Origin: Mycolicibacterium austroafricanum
GTDB lineage: Bacteria; Actinomycetota; Actinomycetes; Mycobacteriales; Mycobacteriaceae
Assembly (NCBI RefSeq): GCF_000612725.1
Contig: NZ_HG964456.1
Location: forward strand, 124,001-188,000
Direction of reading: 5' to 3'
DNA: 64,000 bases
The position numbers and the translations under genes were made by a program. The stretch's first letter is position 1; each line of letters opens with the position of its first letter. Below the pieces are notes generated by a model. The model saw only the letters and a program-made list of their open reading frames with translations, searched no databases and was not told the origin of the DNA. Positions 8,180 to 17,359 of the stretch are shown here, piece by piece.

Positions 8180-8647
8180 ATGGCCCGCACGATTGGGTCC
8201 TGGCTTTCGGGACCGTCGCAGTCCGACGATCCCCGCCAGCGGTCCACCTACCCCGGCGAACGTCTCGGTCTCCCGGAGACCGGCCCCGGCTCCATCGCAC
8301 GCTTCGGCCGTCGCATCGCGGCGCTGCTGGTCGACTGGCTCGTCAGCTACGGGCTGGCCGCCCTGGCGATGACGTTCGGGTGGGTGAGCCTGGGCGCCCT
8401 GTCGACCGCGGTGCTCGTGGTGTGGCTGGTGCTCAGCGTGGTGTCGGTGCGGTTGTTCGGTTTCACGCCTGGACAGCTCGCGCTCGGCCTGAAGGTGGTG
8501 TCGGTGGACAACCGCGCCTTTGTGGGCTCGGGTCGGGCACTGGCCCGCGGACTGCTCATCGCCCTCGTCATCCCGGCGCTGTTCACCGACAGCGATCTGC
8601 GGGGCCTGCACGATCTGGCCACCAAGACCGCCGTCGTCAGACGCTGA
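8180..8647 (+). CDS. RDD family membrane protein
   Basis: 155 residues. The RDD-family opening GRRIAALLVDWLVSYGLAAL starts at about residue 43, and a second signature (LFGFTPGQLALGLKVV) lies in the middle. Three membrane segments are likely. The role is unknown; some RDD proteins have been linked to ion exchange. It is divergent from glnA, with the GlnR box between them, so it might share that control. The ATG at 8180 follows GGGGC and a CATATC that could be a -10 box. Confidence 0.8.
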   Translation: MARTIGSWLSGPSQSDDPRQRSTYPGERLGLPETGPGSIARFGRRIAALLVDWLVSYGLAALAMTFGWVSLGALSTAVLVVWLVLSVVSVRLFGFTPGQLALGLKVVSVDNRAFVGSGRALARGLLIALVIPALFTDSDLRGLHDLATKTAVVRR

Positions 8648-8672
8648 CGGCCCTCACGCCCGGGGGAGCAGG

Positions 8673-9425
8673 TCAGCGCCGCCGCACGGTGCGCTGTATG
8701 CCGCGCATCTTCGCCTGGGCAGGCAGCGGCCCCTTCGGCATCGCGGCGGGTCCCACCTTGGTTCCCAGCGCGGCCAGGCGCGACTCCAGCGAGTCCATCT
8801 GCTTGACGGTGATGTTGGCCGGCAGCTTGGTCAGGTGCCGTTCCAGCTTGGCCAGCGGAACCTCGCCCTCGCCGTTGCCGATGATGACGTCGTAGATCGG
8901 CACATCGCCGACGAGACGGGCGGTGCGCTTCTTCTCCTGGGCCAGCAGCGGCTTCACCCGGGTGGGGGAACCCTCGGCGACGAAGATCACGCCGGGGCGA
9001 CCGATCACCCGGTGCACCGCGTCGAAGTGTCCGGTCGCCGCGACGCCGGGAGTGACGCGCCACTTACCGCGCATGTTGTCCAGTGCCCACGCCGCCGCAC
9101 CTGTCTGGCCCTCGGCCTTGCGGTAGACCGACTTCTGGGCGCGCCGGCCGAAGATGATGAATGCCACCAGCGCACCGAGCACGATGCCGAGCGGGATGAG
9201 CATGAACATCGTGAACCCGCCGGCGTACAGGCCCACCGCCACCGACGCGGCCACGATCAGCACGAACGCGCCGATCATGTACGGCAGGAGTCGCTTGTCC
9301 TCCTTGCGCTGCATCTGGAACGCCTGCCAGAGCTGACTGCGCCGCTGCTTGGACGCCGCCTTGCGGGCGGCCTTCGCCTCGGCCTTTGCGGCCTTCGTCT
9401 CGGCGGGGTTACGCGATTTCGCCAT
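8673..9425 (-). CDS. DUF4191 membrane protein (Rv2219-like)
   Basis: 250 residues. A Lys/Ala/Arg-rich N-terminal helix (about residues 1-50) is followed by two close membrane segments (about 50-70 and 75-95) and a soluble C-terminal domain. The start is the ATG at 9423-9425, four nt after the lipA stop, making this the last gene of the dlaT-SDR-lipB-lipA operon. A longer open frame runs upstream inside lipA but is not credible. Function unknown; the operon hints at a membrane protein linked to lipoate metabolism. Confidence 0.8.
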   Translation of the reverse strand: MAKSRNPAETKAAKAEAKAARKAASKQRRSQLWQAFQMQRKEDKRLLPYMIGAFVLIVAASVAVGLYAGGFTMFMLIPLGIVLGALVAFIIFGRRAQKSVYRKAEGQTGAAAWALDNMRGKWRVTPGVAATGHFDAVHRVIGRPGVIFVAEGSPTRVKPLLAQEKKRTARLVGDVPIYDVIIGNGEGEVPLAKLERHLTKLPANITVKQMDSLESRLAALGTKVGPAAMPKGPLPAQAKMRGIQRTVRRR

Positions 9426-9429
9426 CCGT

Positions 9430-10428
9430 TCAGGATACTGACGTCGACGTCGGCATCGCCGCCGGAGCGGCTCCGGTCGGTCGCGACGCGATGGTCTGCG
9501 CATACAACTTGCCGGCCCGGTAGGACGAGCGGACCAGCGGGCCGGCCAGCACGCCGGCGAAGCCGAGGCCGGTGGCGTAGCGCTCGTGCTCGACGAACTC
9601 GTCCGGGTGGACCCACCGCTCGACGGGATGGTGGCGCGCCGACGGGCGCAGGTACTGGGTGATGGTGACGATGTCGCAGCCGGCCCGGTGCAGGTCGACC
9701 AGCGCCTCGCGCACCTCCTCGGGGGTCTCACCCATCCCGAGGATCAGGTTGCTCTTGGTGACCAGGCCGTAGTCGCGGGCCATCGTCAGCACCGACAGGC
9801 TGCGCTCGTAACGGAAGCCCGGCCGGATCCGCTTGAAGATGCGGGGCACCGTTTCGACGTTGTGCGCCAACACCTCCGGGCGCGACTCGAAGACCTGCTG
9901 CAGCTGCGCCGGGTCGGCGTTGAAGTCCGGGATCAACAACTCGACACCGGTGTTCGGGTTCAGCGCCTTGATCTGGCGGACCGTCTCGGAGTAGAGCCAC
10001 GCGCCGCCGTCGGGCAGATCGTCACGGGCCACCCCCGTCACGGTGGAGTACCGCAGCCCCATCGCGGCCACGCTCTCGGCGACCCGGCGGGGTTCGTCGC
10101 GGTCCAGCTCGGCGGGCTTGCCGGTGTCGATCTGGCAGAAATCGCAGCGTCGCGTGCACTGCTCGCCGCCGATCAGGAACGTGGCCTCACGGTCCTCCCA
10201 GCACTCGAAGATGTTGGGGCAGCCCGCTTCCTCGCACACCGTGTGCAGTCCCTCGCGGCGCACCAGGCCCTTGAGCTCCTTGTACTCCGGCCCCATCTTC
10301 GCCCGGGTCTTGATCCACGGCGGCTTACGCTCGATCGGCGTCTCGGCGTTGCGAACTTCCAGACGCAGCAGCTTGCGGCCTTCCGGAGCCGCATGGCCGG
10401 CGACATCGGATCGAGGGGCGATAGTCAC
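9430..10428 (-). CDS. lipA: LipA, lipoyl synthase (radical SAM)
   Basis: 332 residues. It inserts two sulfurs into octanoyl groups on lipoyl domains. Both cluster motifs are present: the auxiliary [12 protein letters not shown] (CX4CX5C) and the radical-[11 protein letters not shown] (CX3CX2C). The GTG start at 10426-10428 overlaps the lipB stop (GTGA), so the two are translationally coupled. The next gene starts 4 nt after the TGA. The C-terminal 15 residues, rich in Ala, Thr and Ser, are a variable tail. It acts right after LipB, and the E2 protein it modifies is encoded at the head of the same operon. Confidence 0.97.
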
Positions 10429-11123
10429 CGGGCCGATTCTACGCGCGCGGCCGGTTCGACACGGACCGCGATGCGGCCGTCGAGCGCGTCGAGAACCGCG
10501 TCGGCCACCCGGTCGATGACCTCCCCGACGCCGACCGTGCGGCCCATTTCGGCGGTCAGCGATGTCACCCCGGCATCGCGGATGCCGCAGGGCACGATCG
10601 ATCCGAACGCATTGAGGTCGCAGTCGCAGTTCAACGCGAACCCGTGCAGCGTCGTGCCGCGCGCCACCCGGATGCCGATGGCGGCGATCTTGCGGGCGGG
10701 CCGGACACCGTCGGCTTCCACCCACACCCCGGAGCGCCCCTCCACCCGCCCCGTTGGCAGACCGAGTTCCGCGCATACCGTGATCAACGACTCTTCAAGG
10801 CGCCGAACGAAATTCACGACGTCGAGCGGCTCCGCCAGCCCGATGATCGGGTAGCCGACCAGTTGACCGGGCCCGTGCCAGGTGATCTTGCCGCCGCGGT
10901 CGGTGTCGATGACGGGCGTGCCATCGGCCGGCCGTTCTTCGGGAAGCGTGCGCCTGCCCGCCGTGTACACCGCGGGGTGTTGGAGCAGCAGCAGGGTGTC
11001 GGGACCGCCCTCGGCGCGTGCTTCGGCGATCTCGCGCTGCAGATCCCACGCCGCCAGGTAGTCGACGGTGCCCAGTTTCCGCACCTGCACCGGGGCAACA
11101 TCCGCCCGGATCGATACCGCCAT
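10425..11123 (-). CDS. lipB: LipB, octanoyl-[ACP]:protein N-octanoyltransferase
   Basis: 232 residues, the usual length. It moves octanoyl groups from acyl carrier protein to lipoyl domains through a Cys/Lys dyad: the Lys is in [10 protein letters not shown] and the Cys in SIVPCGI. The [17 protein letters not shown] box is also conserved. The ATG at 11121-11123 is chosen because the family begins at this point ([18 protein letters not shown]); longer frames run back into the preceding gene. It lies 10 nt after the SDR stop and overlaps lipA by 4 nt. Confidence 0.95.
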
Positions 11124-11133
11124 GGGTTCGACG

Positions 11134-12051
11134 CTACTCACCGTTAGGCGCGGTGGCGAACGCCAGCGCCTCCCCGATCGTGTTGTGGTGGAACTGGAAC
11201 CCCGCCCGCTCCAGTGCGGCCGGAATCGCGCGCTGGCCGCCGAGCACACCCTCGTCGGCGAACTCCCCGAGCGCGAGCCGCAGCGCGAACCCCGGCACGA
11301 CCAACGGTGTCGGACGGTTCACCGAGCGGCCCAGCGCGGTGGTGAACTCCGCGTTGGTGACCGGCGCCGGTCCGGTCATGTTGACCGGCCCGATCATCTC
11401 GTCGTGGGAGATCGCGAACAGCAGCGCCCGCACCTGATCCTCGAGGCTGATCCACGACAGGTACTGGCGTCCGTTGCCCAGTCGGGCGCCCAGCCCCAGC
11501 GAGAACATAGGTCTGAGCCGGCTGAGCATGCCGCCCGCCCGCGCCATCACCAGGCCGGTGCGCGTCAACACCACGCGGACGCCGGCCCGGGCGGCCACGA
11601 TCGTGGCGGCTTCCCAGTCGACGGCGAGACGGGCCAGGAAGTTGTGGCCGGGACCCGCCGTCTCGTCGACCGGCGTGCCGCCGGTGTCGCCGTAGTAGCC
11701 GACGGCGCTCGCGTTGACCAGCACCGGCACCCCGGCGTCGACCACGGCGCGGGCCAGCACCTCGGTCGGGCCGATGCGGCTGTCACGCAGACTCTGTTTG
11801 AACGCGCCTGACCACCGCTTCTGGCCGACGTTGACCCCGCACAGGTTGACGACCGCATCCACGTCATGCAGGGCGTCGGCGTCGAACTCGCCGGTGTCGG
11901 GGTTCCAGAACACCTCGTCGGCGTTCGAGGGTGCCCGCCGCACGATGCGGATCACCCGGTGGTCGGTGGCGCGCAGCGCGTACACCAGCGCCGTACCGAT
12001 CAGACCGGATGATCCCGCGACAGCGACGACCGAATCTGATGGCATCGACAC
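11134..12051 (-). CDS. TIGR01777/DUF1731-type NAD-dependent epimerase-like protein
   Basis: 305 residues. An N-terminal Rossmann fold has the dinucleotide motif [11 protein letters not shown] (about residues 12-22), and the C-terminal DUF1731 domain ([14 protein letters not shown]... [17 protein letters not shown]) marks the TIGR01777 family, related to plant SulA/YfcH. The GTG start at 12051 lies 6 nt after the dlaT stop, so it is inside the dlaT-lipB-lipA operon; the same arrangement is recalled for Rv2216. The reaction is unknown. Confidence 0.85.
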
Positions 12052-12057
12052 TGCTGT

Positions 12058-13794
12058 CTAGAGCCCCAGGTCGGCCTCGAAGGCGCCCTCTTCCAGACGG
12101 CGCTTGATCGTCGTGACGAAGCGTCCGGCGTCGGCGCCGTCGATGAGGCGGTGGTCGTAGGTCAACGGCAGGTAGCTCACCGACCGCACACCGATCGACT
12201 CGTTGCCGTAGTCGTCGACGATGACCCTCGGTCTCTTGACGATGGCGCCGGTGCCCAGCATCGCCGCCTGTGGCGGTACCAGAATCGGGGTGTCGAACAG
12301 TGCGCCCTGGCTGCCGATGTTGGTGATCGTGAACGTGCCGCCGGACAGCTCGTCGGGCTTGAGGTCGCCCGACCGTGCCCGCGCCGCGATATCGGAGATC
12401 GCCCGCGCCAGACCACCCAGCGACAGGTCGCCGGCGTTGTGGATCACCGGCGACAGCAGACCCTGCTCGGTGTCGACGGCGACGCCGAGGTGTTCGGCGT
12501 CGTAGTAGGTGATCTCCTTGGAGTCCTCGTTGTAGCTGGCGTTGACGTTCGGATGGATCTTCAACGCGTCGATCACCGCCCGCGCGATGAACGGCAGGTA
12601 GGTCAGGTTGACGCCTTCACGTTCGGCGAACTTGGCCTTGGCCTTGGCCCGCAGCGCCACGATCTTGGTCATGTCGACCTCGTGGACCTGGGTCAGCTGC
12701 GCAGTGGTCTGCAGCGATTCCCGGGTCTTCTTCGCGGTGATCTGACGGATCCGGTTGGCCTTCTGCGTGGTTCCGCGCAGGTGCGCCAACGCGCCTTCGG
12801 GCGCAGGCGCGGGAACCTTGGCGGGGGCCTCGGCCGCCGGCGCGGCCTTCGGGGCCTCCTTCGGCGCTTTGCTCGCCTCCGCTGCGGCCAGCACATCCTG
12901 CTTGCGGATCCGTCCGCCGACGCCGGTGCCCTTGACCGACGCCAGATCGACGCTGTGCTCACCGGCCAGCTTGCGCACCAGCGGTGTCACGTACGGGCTG
13001 GAATCACCCGAGGACTCCGCGGCCGCGGCGGGCGCAGGCTCCGGCTTCGGCTGGGGCGTGGGTTCCGGCTTGGGCTCGGGCGCAGCTTCCTCGGCGGGCT
13101 TGGCCGACGGTGTGGTCGTCTTGGGTTCCGGTTCGGGCTGGGGCTCTGGCTCTGGCTCGGGTTCGGGCTCGGGGGCGGCTTCGGCCCCGGCGTCGCCGAT
13201 CTTGGCCAGCTCGCCTCCGACCTCGACGGTGTCGTCTTCCTCGGCGGTGATCGACAGCAGGGTGCCCGCTACCGGCGACGGGATCTCGGTGTCGACCTTG
13301 TCCGTCGACACCTCCACGAGCGGCTCATCGACGTCGACGCTGTCGCCGACCTTCTTGAGCCAGCGGGTGACGGTCCCCTCGGTGACCGACTCGCCCAGCT
13401 CGGGCATCAGCACCGGCGTGGCCGAACCGGACGACTGGGCGGGCTTCGCCTTGGGCTTGGCCTCCGGCTCGGGTTCCGGTTCCGGTTCGGCTTCCGCCTC
13501 GGGCTCGGGTTCCGGCTCAGGCTCGGGCTTCTCGTCGCCGCCGGCGTCGCTGTCGTCGGCGTCACCGATCACGGCCAGTTCACCACCGACCTCGACGGTG
13601 TCGTCTTCCTGGGCGACGATCTTCTTCAGCACACCCGCGGCGGGTGAGGGGATCTCGGTGTCGACCTTGTCGGTTGACACCTCCAGCAACGGCTCGTCCT
13701 CCTCGACCGTGTCTCCCTCTTGCTTCAGCCAGCGGGTGACTGTCCCCTCGGTAACGCTCTCTCCGAGTGCGGGCATCTGGACGGAGATGGCCAT
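12058..13794 (-). CDS. dlaT: DlaT/SucB, dihydrolipoamide acyltransferase (E2)
   Basis: 578 residues. The E2 core of 2-oxoacid dehydrogenase; in mycobacteria it serves pyruvate dehydrogenase and the peroxynitrite reductase/peroxidase. Two tandem lipoyl domains have acceptor lysines at 43 and 166 (both STDKVDTEIPSP). They are joined by long Glu/Pro/Ala linkers with reiterated DNA. A peripheral-subunit-binding domain (PLVRKLAGEHSVDLASVKGT) and the catalytic domain with DHRLIDG near the C-terminus follow. The start at 13792-13794 (MAISVQMPALGES) gives the standard N-terminus; a longer frame upstream is not used. It heads an operon that supplies its own lipoylation enzymes. Confidence 0.95.
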   Translation of the reverse strand: MAISVQMPALGESVTEGTVTRWLKQEGDTVEEDEPLLEVSTDKVDTEIPSPAAGVLKKIVAQEDDTVEVGGELAVIGDADDSDAGGDEKPEPEPEPEPEAEAEPEPEPEPEAKPKAKPAQSSGSATPVLMPELGESVTEGTVTRWLKKVGDSVDVDEPLVEVSTDKVDTEIPSPVAGTLLSITAEEDDTVEVGGELAKIGDAGAEAAPEPEPEPEPEPQPEPEPKTTTPSAKPAEEAAPEPKPEPTPQPKPEPAPAAAAESSGDSSPYVTPLVRKLAGEHSVDLASVKGTGVGGRIRKQDVLAAAEASKAPKEAPKAAPAAEAPAKVPAPAPEGALAHLRGTTQKANRIRQITAKKTRESLQTTAQLTQVHEVDMTKIVALRAKAKAKFAEREGVNLTYLPFIARAVIDALKIHPNVNASYNEDSKEITYYDAEHLGVAVDTEQGLLSPVIHNAGDLSLGGLARAISDIAARARSGDLKPDELSGGTFTITNIGSQGALFDTPILVPPQAAMLGTGAIVKRPRVIVDDYGNESIGVRSVSYLPLTYDHRLIDGADAGRFVTTIKRRLEEGAFEADLGL

Positions 13795-13954
13795 AGTGTC
13801 GTGGCTCCCTTGCACGGTCGGTCGCAGTGTCTGAAGTGTCGTGACCCATCCTGTCACGTCCACGTCATGTTTCGCCGCGGACGGGCCACTGACGGCTCTG
13901 GCACTATCGAAATGACGCATGGCGACGGGGATGGCCGGAAGGAGCAGGGGCCAG

Positions 13955-14305
13955 GTGGGACTTCTCGACAGGCTGCGCGGCCGGCGACGGGCGGCGACGG
14001 CGGCCGACGATCCCGCGGCCGACCTGCGCTACCTGCAACAGTGGGTTGCCGAGCACCACGGCGTGGAGGCGTTCGTCGAGCCCAAGACGACGGTCACCGA
14101 CGTCACCGTCGTCCTGGTGGCTGCCGACGGTGAATGGACCCGGCGCAGGGCCGGCGGAGACGCCGGGGCCCGGCGCCTGTCCGACCGCCTGAAGATCCCG
14201 GTCTACGACGTCCAGAAAGTCGGCTACCCGCAACGCATGCGCGACTATGACGCCCGCAGGCGGGTCGAGCGCAAACGCGCCGCGCGTGAGGAACTCGACC
14301 GCTAG
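13955..14305 (+). CDS. Small basic conserved hypothetical protein
   Basis: 116 residues from the GTG at 13955, which has AAGGAG upstream and gives VGLLDRLRGRRR, a plausible N-terminus. An ATG at 13919 would add 12 residues but lacks a ribosome site. The middle (HHGVEAFVEPKTTVTDVTVVLVAADGEWTRRR) looks like a small alpha/beta domain; the C-terminus (YPQRMRDYDARRRVERKRAAREELDR) is a charged helix. Databases often label such mycobacterial proteins oxidoreductase; I see no motif to support that. Divergent from dlaT. Confidence 0.7.
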   Translation: MGLLDRLRGRRRAATAADDPAADLRYLQQWVAEHHGVEAFVEPKTTVTDVTVVLVAADGEWTRRRAGGDAGARRLSDRLKIPVYDVQKVGYPQRMRDYDARRRVERKRAAREELDR

Positions 14306-14387
14306 CGCTGGCCGGTCCGCAGTTGTTCGGCGGCGGTTCATGTGACCGTGGCCCGGCGGATCGTTGCTGTTGCAAAGGTCTGCGTTC

Positions 14388-15701
14388 ATGCCCGCTGTTC
14401 ATAACGCGTCCGTCAAATGCGCCGCCGTTGCGGCCGCCTCCCTGTTGGTGCTCGCGGGGTGCGGCAGCAGCGACGACAATCAGCCGAAGAACCCGAGCGT
14501 CATCATCCTCAGCGGGGACGGTATGGGCCCGCAGCAGCGCACAGCGATCCAGTACTACCTGTACGGGCTCGACGAGCGTCAGCCGATGGATGCGCTGCCG
14601 TACTCCGGCTTCCTGGACACGATTCCCGGCGACCCCGAGTACGCGGTGACGGACTCGGCGGCCGGAGCCACCGCCTGGGCGATCGGACAGAAGGTCCCCA
14701 ACGGCACGACAGGGCTGGGGCCCGACGGAGAGTCGGTGCCCACCTTGCTCGATCTGGCCCAGAAGCGCGGCATGGCAACCGGTCTGGTCAACGACCACGA
14801 CGTCACCAACGCAACACTGGCCGCCTTCGGCTCGCCGGTACCCGACCGCGACCTCAAGGTCGACATCGCCAGGGGCTACCTCGATCGTGGCGTCGACGTG
14901 CTGTTCGGCGGCGGTGAGAAGTACTGGTACCCGGAGGGTGACCCCGGCCGGATTCCCGACGCGGGCGAGGACGACGCCAGTGAGGGGGACGAGGACCTGG
15001 TGGCCCGCGCACAGTCGGACGGCTACCAATACGCCTACGACCAGCCGACGTTCGACGCGTTGACAGGCCCGAAAGCCCTTGCGCTGGTGCAGGACAGTGC
15101 CAAGCGCCGGTCCACCGAGATCGAAGGGCACGACTACAGCAGCGACCCGAACTACGTCGCTCCCGAGCGCTTGGTGTCCAAGGCGCTCGACATCCTCGGC
15201 ACCAACGAGAACGGCTTCTTTCTCGTCATCGAAAGCGATGACCTGGACTCCGACGGGCATGAGCACGACGCGCAGAACATGATGCTGGCCGGAGAGTCCG
15301 TCAACAACATGGTCAAGGTGATCACCGAGTATCAGAAGGATCATCCCGAAGTGCTGTTGATCGTGACGGCCGATCACGAGACCGGCGGTATGACGATCGA
15401 GAACGTCCTCGACGACGGTGAACCCGAACCCAACAGCGATCAGGTCGCTGATGATCCGGTGCCGTACTGGGCCGAGATCCCCGAGAACATGCCGTTGCCC
15501 GGCGGTGGGGTGCCCAAGCGCAGCGGCCCGTTCCCCATCAAGGGCACCGACCGCCAGTTCAAGGTCGACTGGACCACCCCGGAGCACACCGGCACGATGG
15601 TGCCGGTCACCGCTGCCGGACCACTGGCCGAACGGTTCACCGGCGTGCACCCCAACACCTACGTCTACGACGTCGTCACCGAACTGTGGGGCGACCAGTA
15701 G
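14388..15701 (+). CDS. PhoA-family alkaline phosphatase lipoprotein
   Basis: 437 residues. A lipoprotein signal (hydrophobic run then LLVLAGC, with the lipidated Cys near residue 25) places it on the outer face of the membrane. The metal-binding ILSGDGMGP and the nucleophile motif TDSAAGATAWAIG (Ser after Asp) define the alkaline phosphatase superfamily. ESDDLDSDGHEHD and TADHETGGM supply the other metal ligands. It would release phosphate from phosphoesters. The ATG at 14388 is preferred; one at 14364 would only add eight residues before the signal. I do not recall it at this place in M. tuberculosis, so it may be a lineage-specific insertion. Confidence 0.88.
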   Translation: MPAVHNASVKCAAVAAASLLVLAGCGSSDDNQPKNPSVIILSGDGMGPQQRTAIQYYLYGLDERQPMDALPYSGFLDTIPGDPEYAVTDSAAGATAWAIGQKVPNGTTGLGPDGESVPTLLDLAQKRGMATGLVNDHDVTNATLAAFGSPVPDRDLKVDIARGYLDRGVDVLFGGGEKYWYPEGDPGRIPDAGEDDASEGDEDLVARAQSDGYQYAYDQPTFDALTGPKALALVQDSAKRRSTEIEGHDYSSDPNYVAPERLVSKALDILGTNENGFFLVIESDDLDSDGHEHDAQNMMLAGESVNNMVKVITEYQKDHPEVLLIVTADHETGGMTIENVLDDGEPEPNSDQVADDPVPYWAEIPENMPLPGGGVPKRSGPFPIKGTDRQFKVDWTTPEHTGTMVPVTAAGPLAERFTGVHPNTYVYDVVTELWGDQ

Positions 15702-15738
15702 CCGATGCCGTGAGGGCGCGCTCCGGTACTGTCCGCTC

Positions 15739-17355
15739 GTGAGCACGCAGCGGTTCGTCGAGAGCAGTGACGGTGTCCGGATCGCCGTCTCCGAACAGGG
15801 CAATCCGGACGGGCCCACACTCGTGCTGGTGCACGGACTTCGCGACACCCACCGGGTCTGGGATCCGGTGGTGGCGCTGCTGGCCGACCGGTTCAGAATC
15901 GTCGCCTACGACACCAGGGGAGCGGGCAACTCCGGTGCGCCCAAACAGACTTCGGCATACACCGTCGATCGGTTCGCCGACGACTTCGCGGCCGTCGCCG
16001 CCGCCGTCGGCGGTGACACACCCGTGCACGTGCTGGCGCACGGATGGGGGGCCGCCGGGGTGTGGCAGTACCTCAAGCGCGCCGACGCCCCCGAGCGGGT
16101 CGCATCGCTGACCTCGGTGTCGGGCCCCAGCCCCGAGCACGTCGCCGGATATGTGCGCGCCGCGCTGACCAGCCCGCGCCGGTTCGTCCGCGGCGCCGGC
16201 CAGCTCGTGCGCCTCGCCGCGGCCGCACCGCGGGCGGCGACGGCCAAGCCGTACCGGGCGAATCTGCGGCCCGCCGCGCCGGCGGGTGTTCCCGTCGACG
16301 TCCCGGTGCAGCTGATCGTCCCCGACCACGACCCACACGTGGGGCCGCACGTCTACGACGGCATGTCCGCGTCGGTCTCGAGGCTGTGGCGGCGCGACAT
16401 CAAGACCGGCGACCTCTCGCCGGGCTCACATCCGCAGGTCCTCGCACGGGCGGTCGACCAGCTGGTCGACCACCTCGGCGGCGCCCCGGCCCCGCGAGAG
16501 TTGTTGCGCGCGCAGGTCGGCCGCGCCCGCAAGGCGTTCGGCGACACCCTGGTGTCCGTCACCGGCGCCGCCAGCGGGATCGGCCGCGAGACCGCGCTGG
16601 CGTTCGCCCGGGCCGGTGCCGACGTGGTGATCAGCGACGTCGACGAGGCCGGGCTCGAGGAGACCGCGCGGCTGGTCACCGCGGCCGGGGCGGCGGCGCA
16701 CAGTTACACCGTCGACGTCGCCGACGCCGCGGCCGTCGAGGCGATGGCCGAACTCGTGTGCGCCGACCACGGGGTGCCCGACATCGTGGTCAACAACGCG
16801 GGCGTCGGGCATGCCGGGTTCTTCCTCGACACCCCGGCCGAGGAGTTCGACCGGGTGCTCGACATCAACTTCGGCGGTGTCGTCAACGGGTGCCGGTCGT
16901 GGGGGAGGCGCCTCGTCGACCGCGGCACCGGCGGCCACATCGTCAACGTCGCGTCGATGGCGTCCTACACGCCGGTCAACGTGATGAACGCCTACTGCAC
17001 GTCCAAGGCGGCCGTCTTCATGTTCTCCGATTGTCTACGCGCAGAACTGGATTCGGCCGGAATCGGGGTCACCACGATCTGTCCGGGTGTGATCGGCACC
17101 AACATCGTCGACACCACCCGCTTCTCGCTGCCGGAGGCCCGCCGAGACGACGCGGAATCGATCCGCCGACGGGCCCGCCAGGGCTTCGCGGTGCGACGGG
17201 TCGGACCCGACAAGGTTGCCAAGGCCATCGTCGCGGCGGTCCAGAAGAACAAGCCGGTGCGGCCCGTCACCACGGAGGCGTACCTCGTCTACGGCGTCGC
17301 ACACGCGCTGCCGCAGGCCATGCGCAGCGCGGCCCGCGGCGGGAACATCATGTGA
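15739..17355 (+). CDS. ephD: EphD-like fusion: degenerate alpha/beta-hydrolase plus SDR
   Basis: 538 residues. Residues about 1-265 are an alpha/beta-hydrolase (oxyanion VHGLRDTH), and about 270-538 a short-chain dehydrogenase with TGAASGIGRE and the catalytic Tyr-x3-Lys (YCTSKAA). EphD of M. tuberculosis has both domains, and its SDR part has been tied to mycolate oxidation state. Here the nucleophile elbow reads AHGWGAAG where epoxide hydrolases have H-D-W-G, so the Asp is Gly. The usual GHFSP His near the domain end reads GDLSP. The region between the nucleophile and the last hydrolase strands is also short. The GTG start (15739) lies 6 nt after TACTGT, suggesting a leaderless mRNA. Confidence 0.88.
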   Translation: MSTQRFVESSDGVRIAVSEQGNPDGPTLVLVHGLRDTHRVWDPVVALLADRFRIVAYDTRGAGNSGAPKQTSAYTVDRFADDFAAVAAAVGGDTPVHVLAHGWGAAGVWQYLKRADAPERVASLTSVSGPSPEHVAGYVRAALTSPRRFVRGAGQLVRLAAAAPRAATAKPYRANLRPAAPAGVPVDVPVQLIVPDHDPHVGPHVYDGMSASVSRLWRRDIKTGDLSPGSHPQVLARAVDQLVDHLGGAPAPRELLRAQVGRARKAFGDTLVSVTGAASGIGRETALAFARAGADVVISDVDEAGLEETARLVTAAGAAAHSYTVDVADAAAVEAMAELVCADHGVPDIVVNNAGVGHAGFFLDTPAEEFDRVLDINFGGVVNGCRSWGRRLVDRGTGGHIVNVASMASYTPVNVMNAYCTSKAAVFMFSDCLRAELDSAGIGVTTICPGVIGTNIVDTTRFSLPEARRDDAESIRRRARQGFAVRRVGPDKVAKAIVAAVQKNKPVRPVTTEAYLVYGVAHALPQAMRSAARGGNIM

Positions 17356-17359
17356 CACA

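Noticed and set aside
12151..13647. A 498-codon open frame on plus, opposite dlaT
   Set aside because: It is antisense to the two lipoyl domains and catalytic domain; its Gly/Leu/Arg-rich repeats mirror the Glu/Pro linkers. High GC keeps the frame open.
14103..15848. A 581-codon open frame on minus opposite the phosphatase gene
   Set aside because: The plus-strand phosphatase has clear catalytic motifs and a lipobox; the antisense frame has none.
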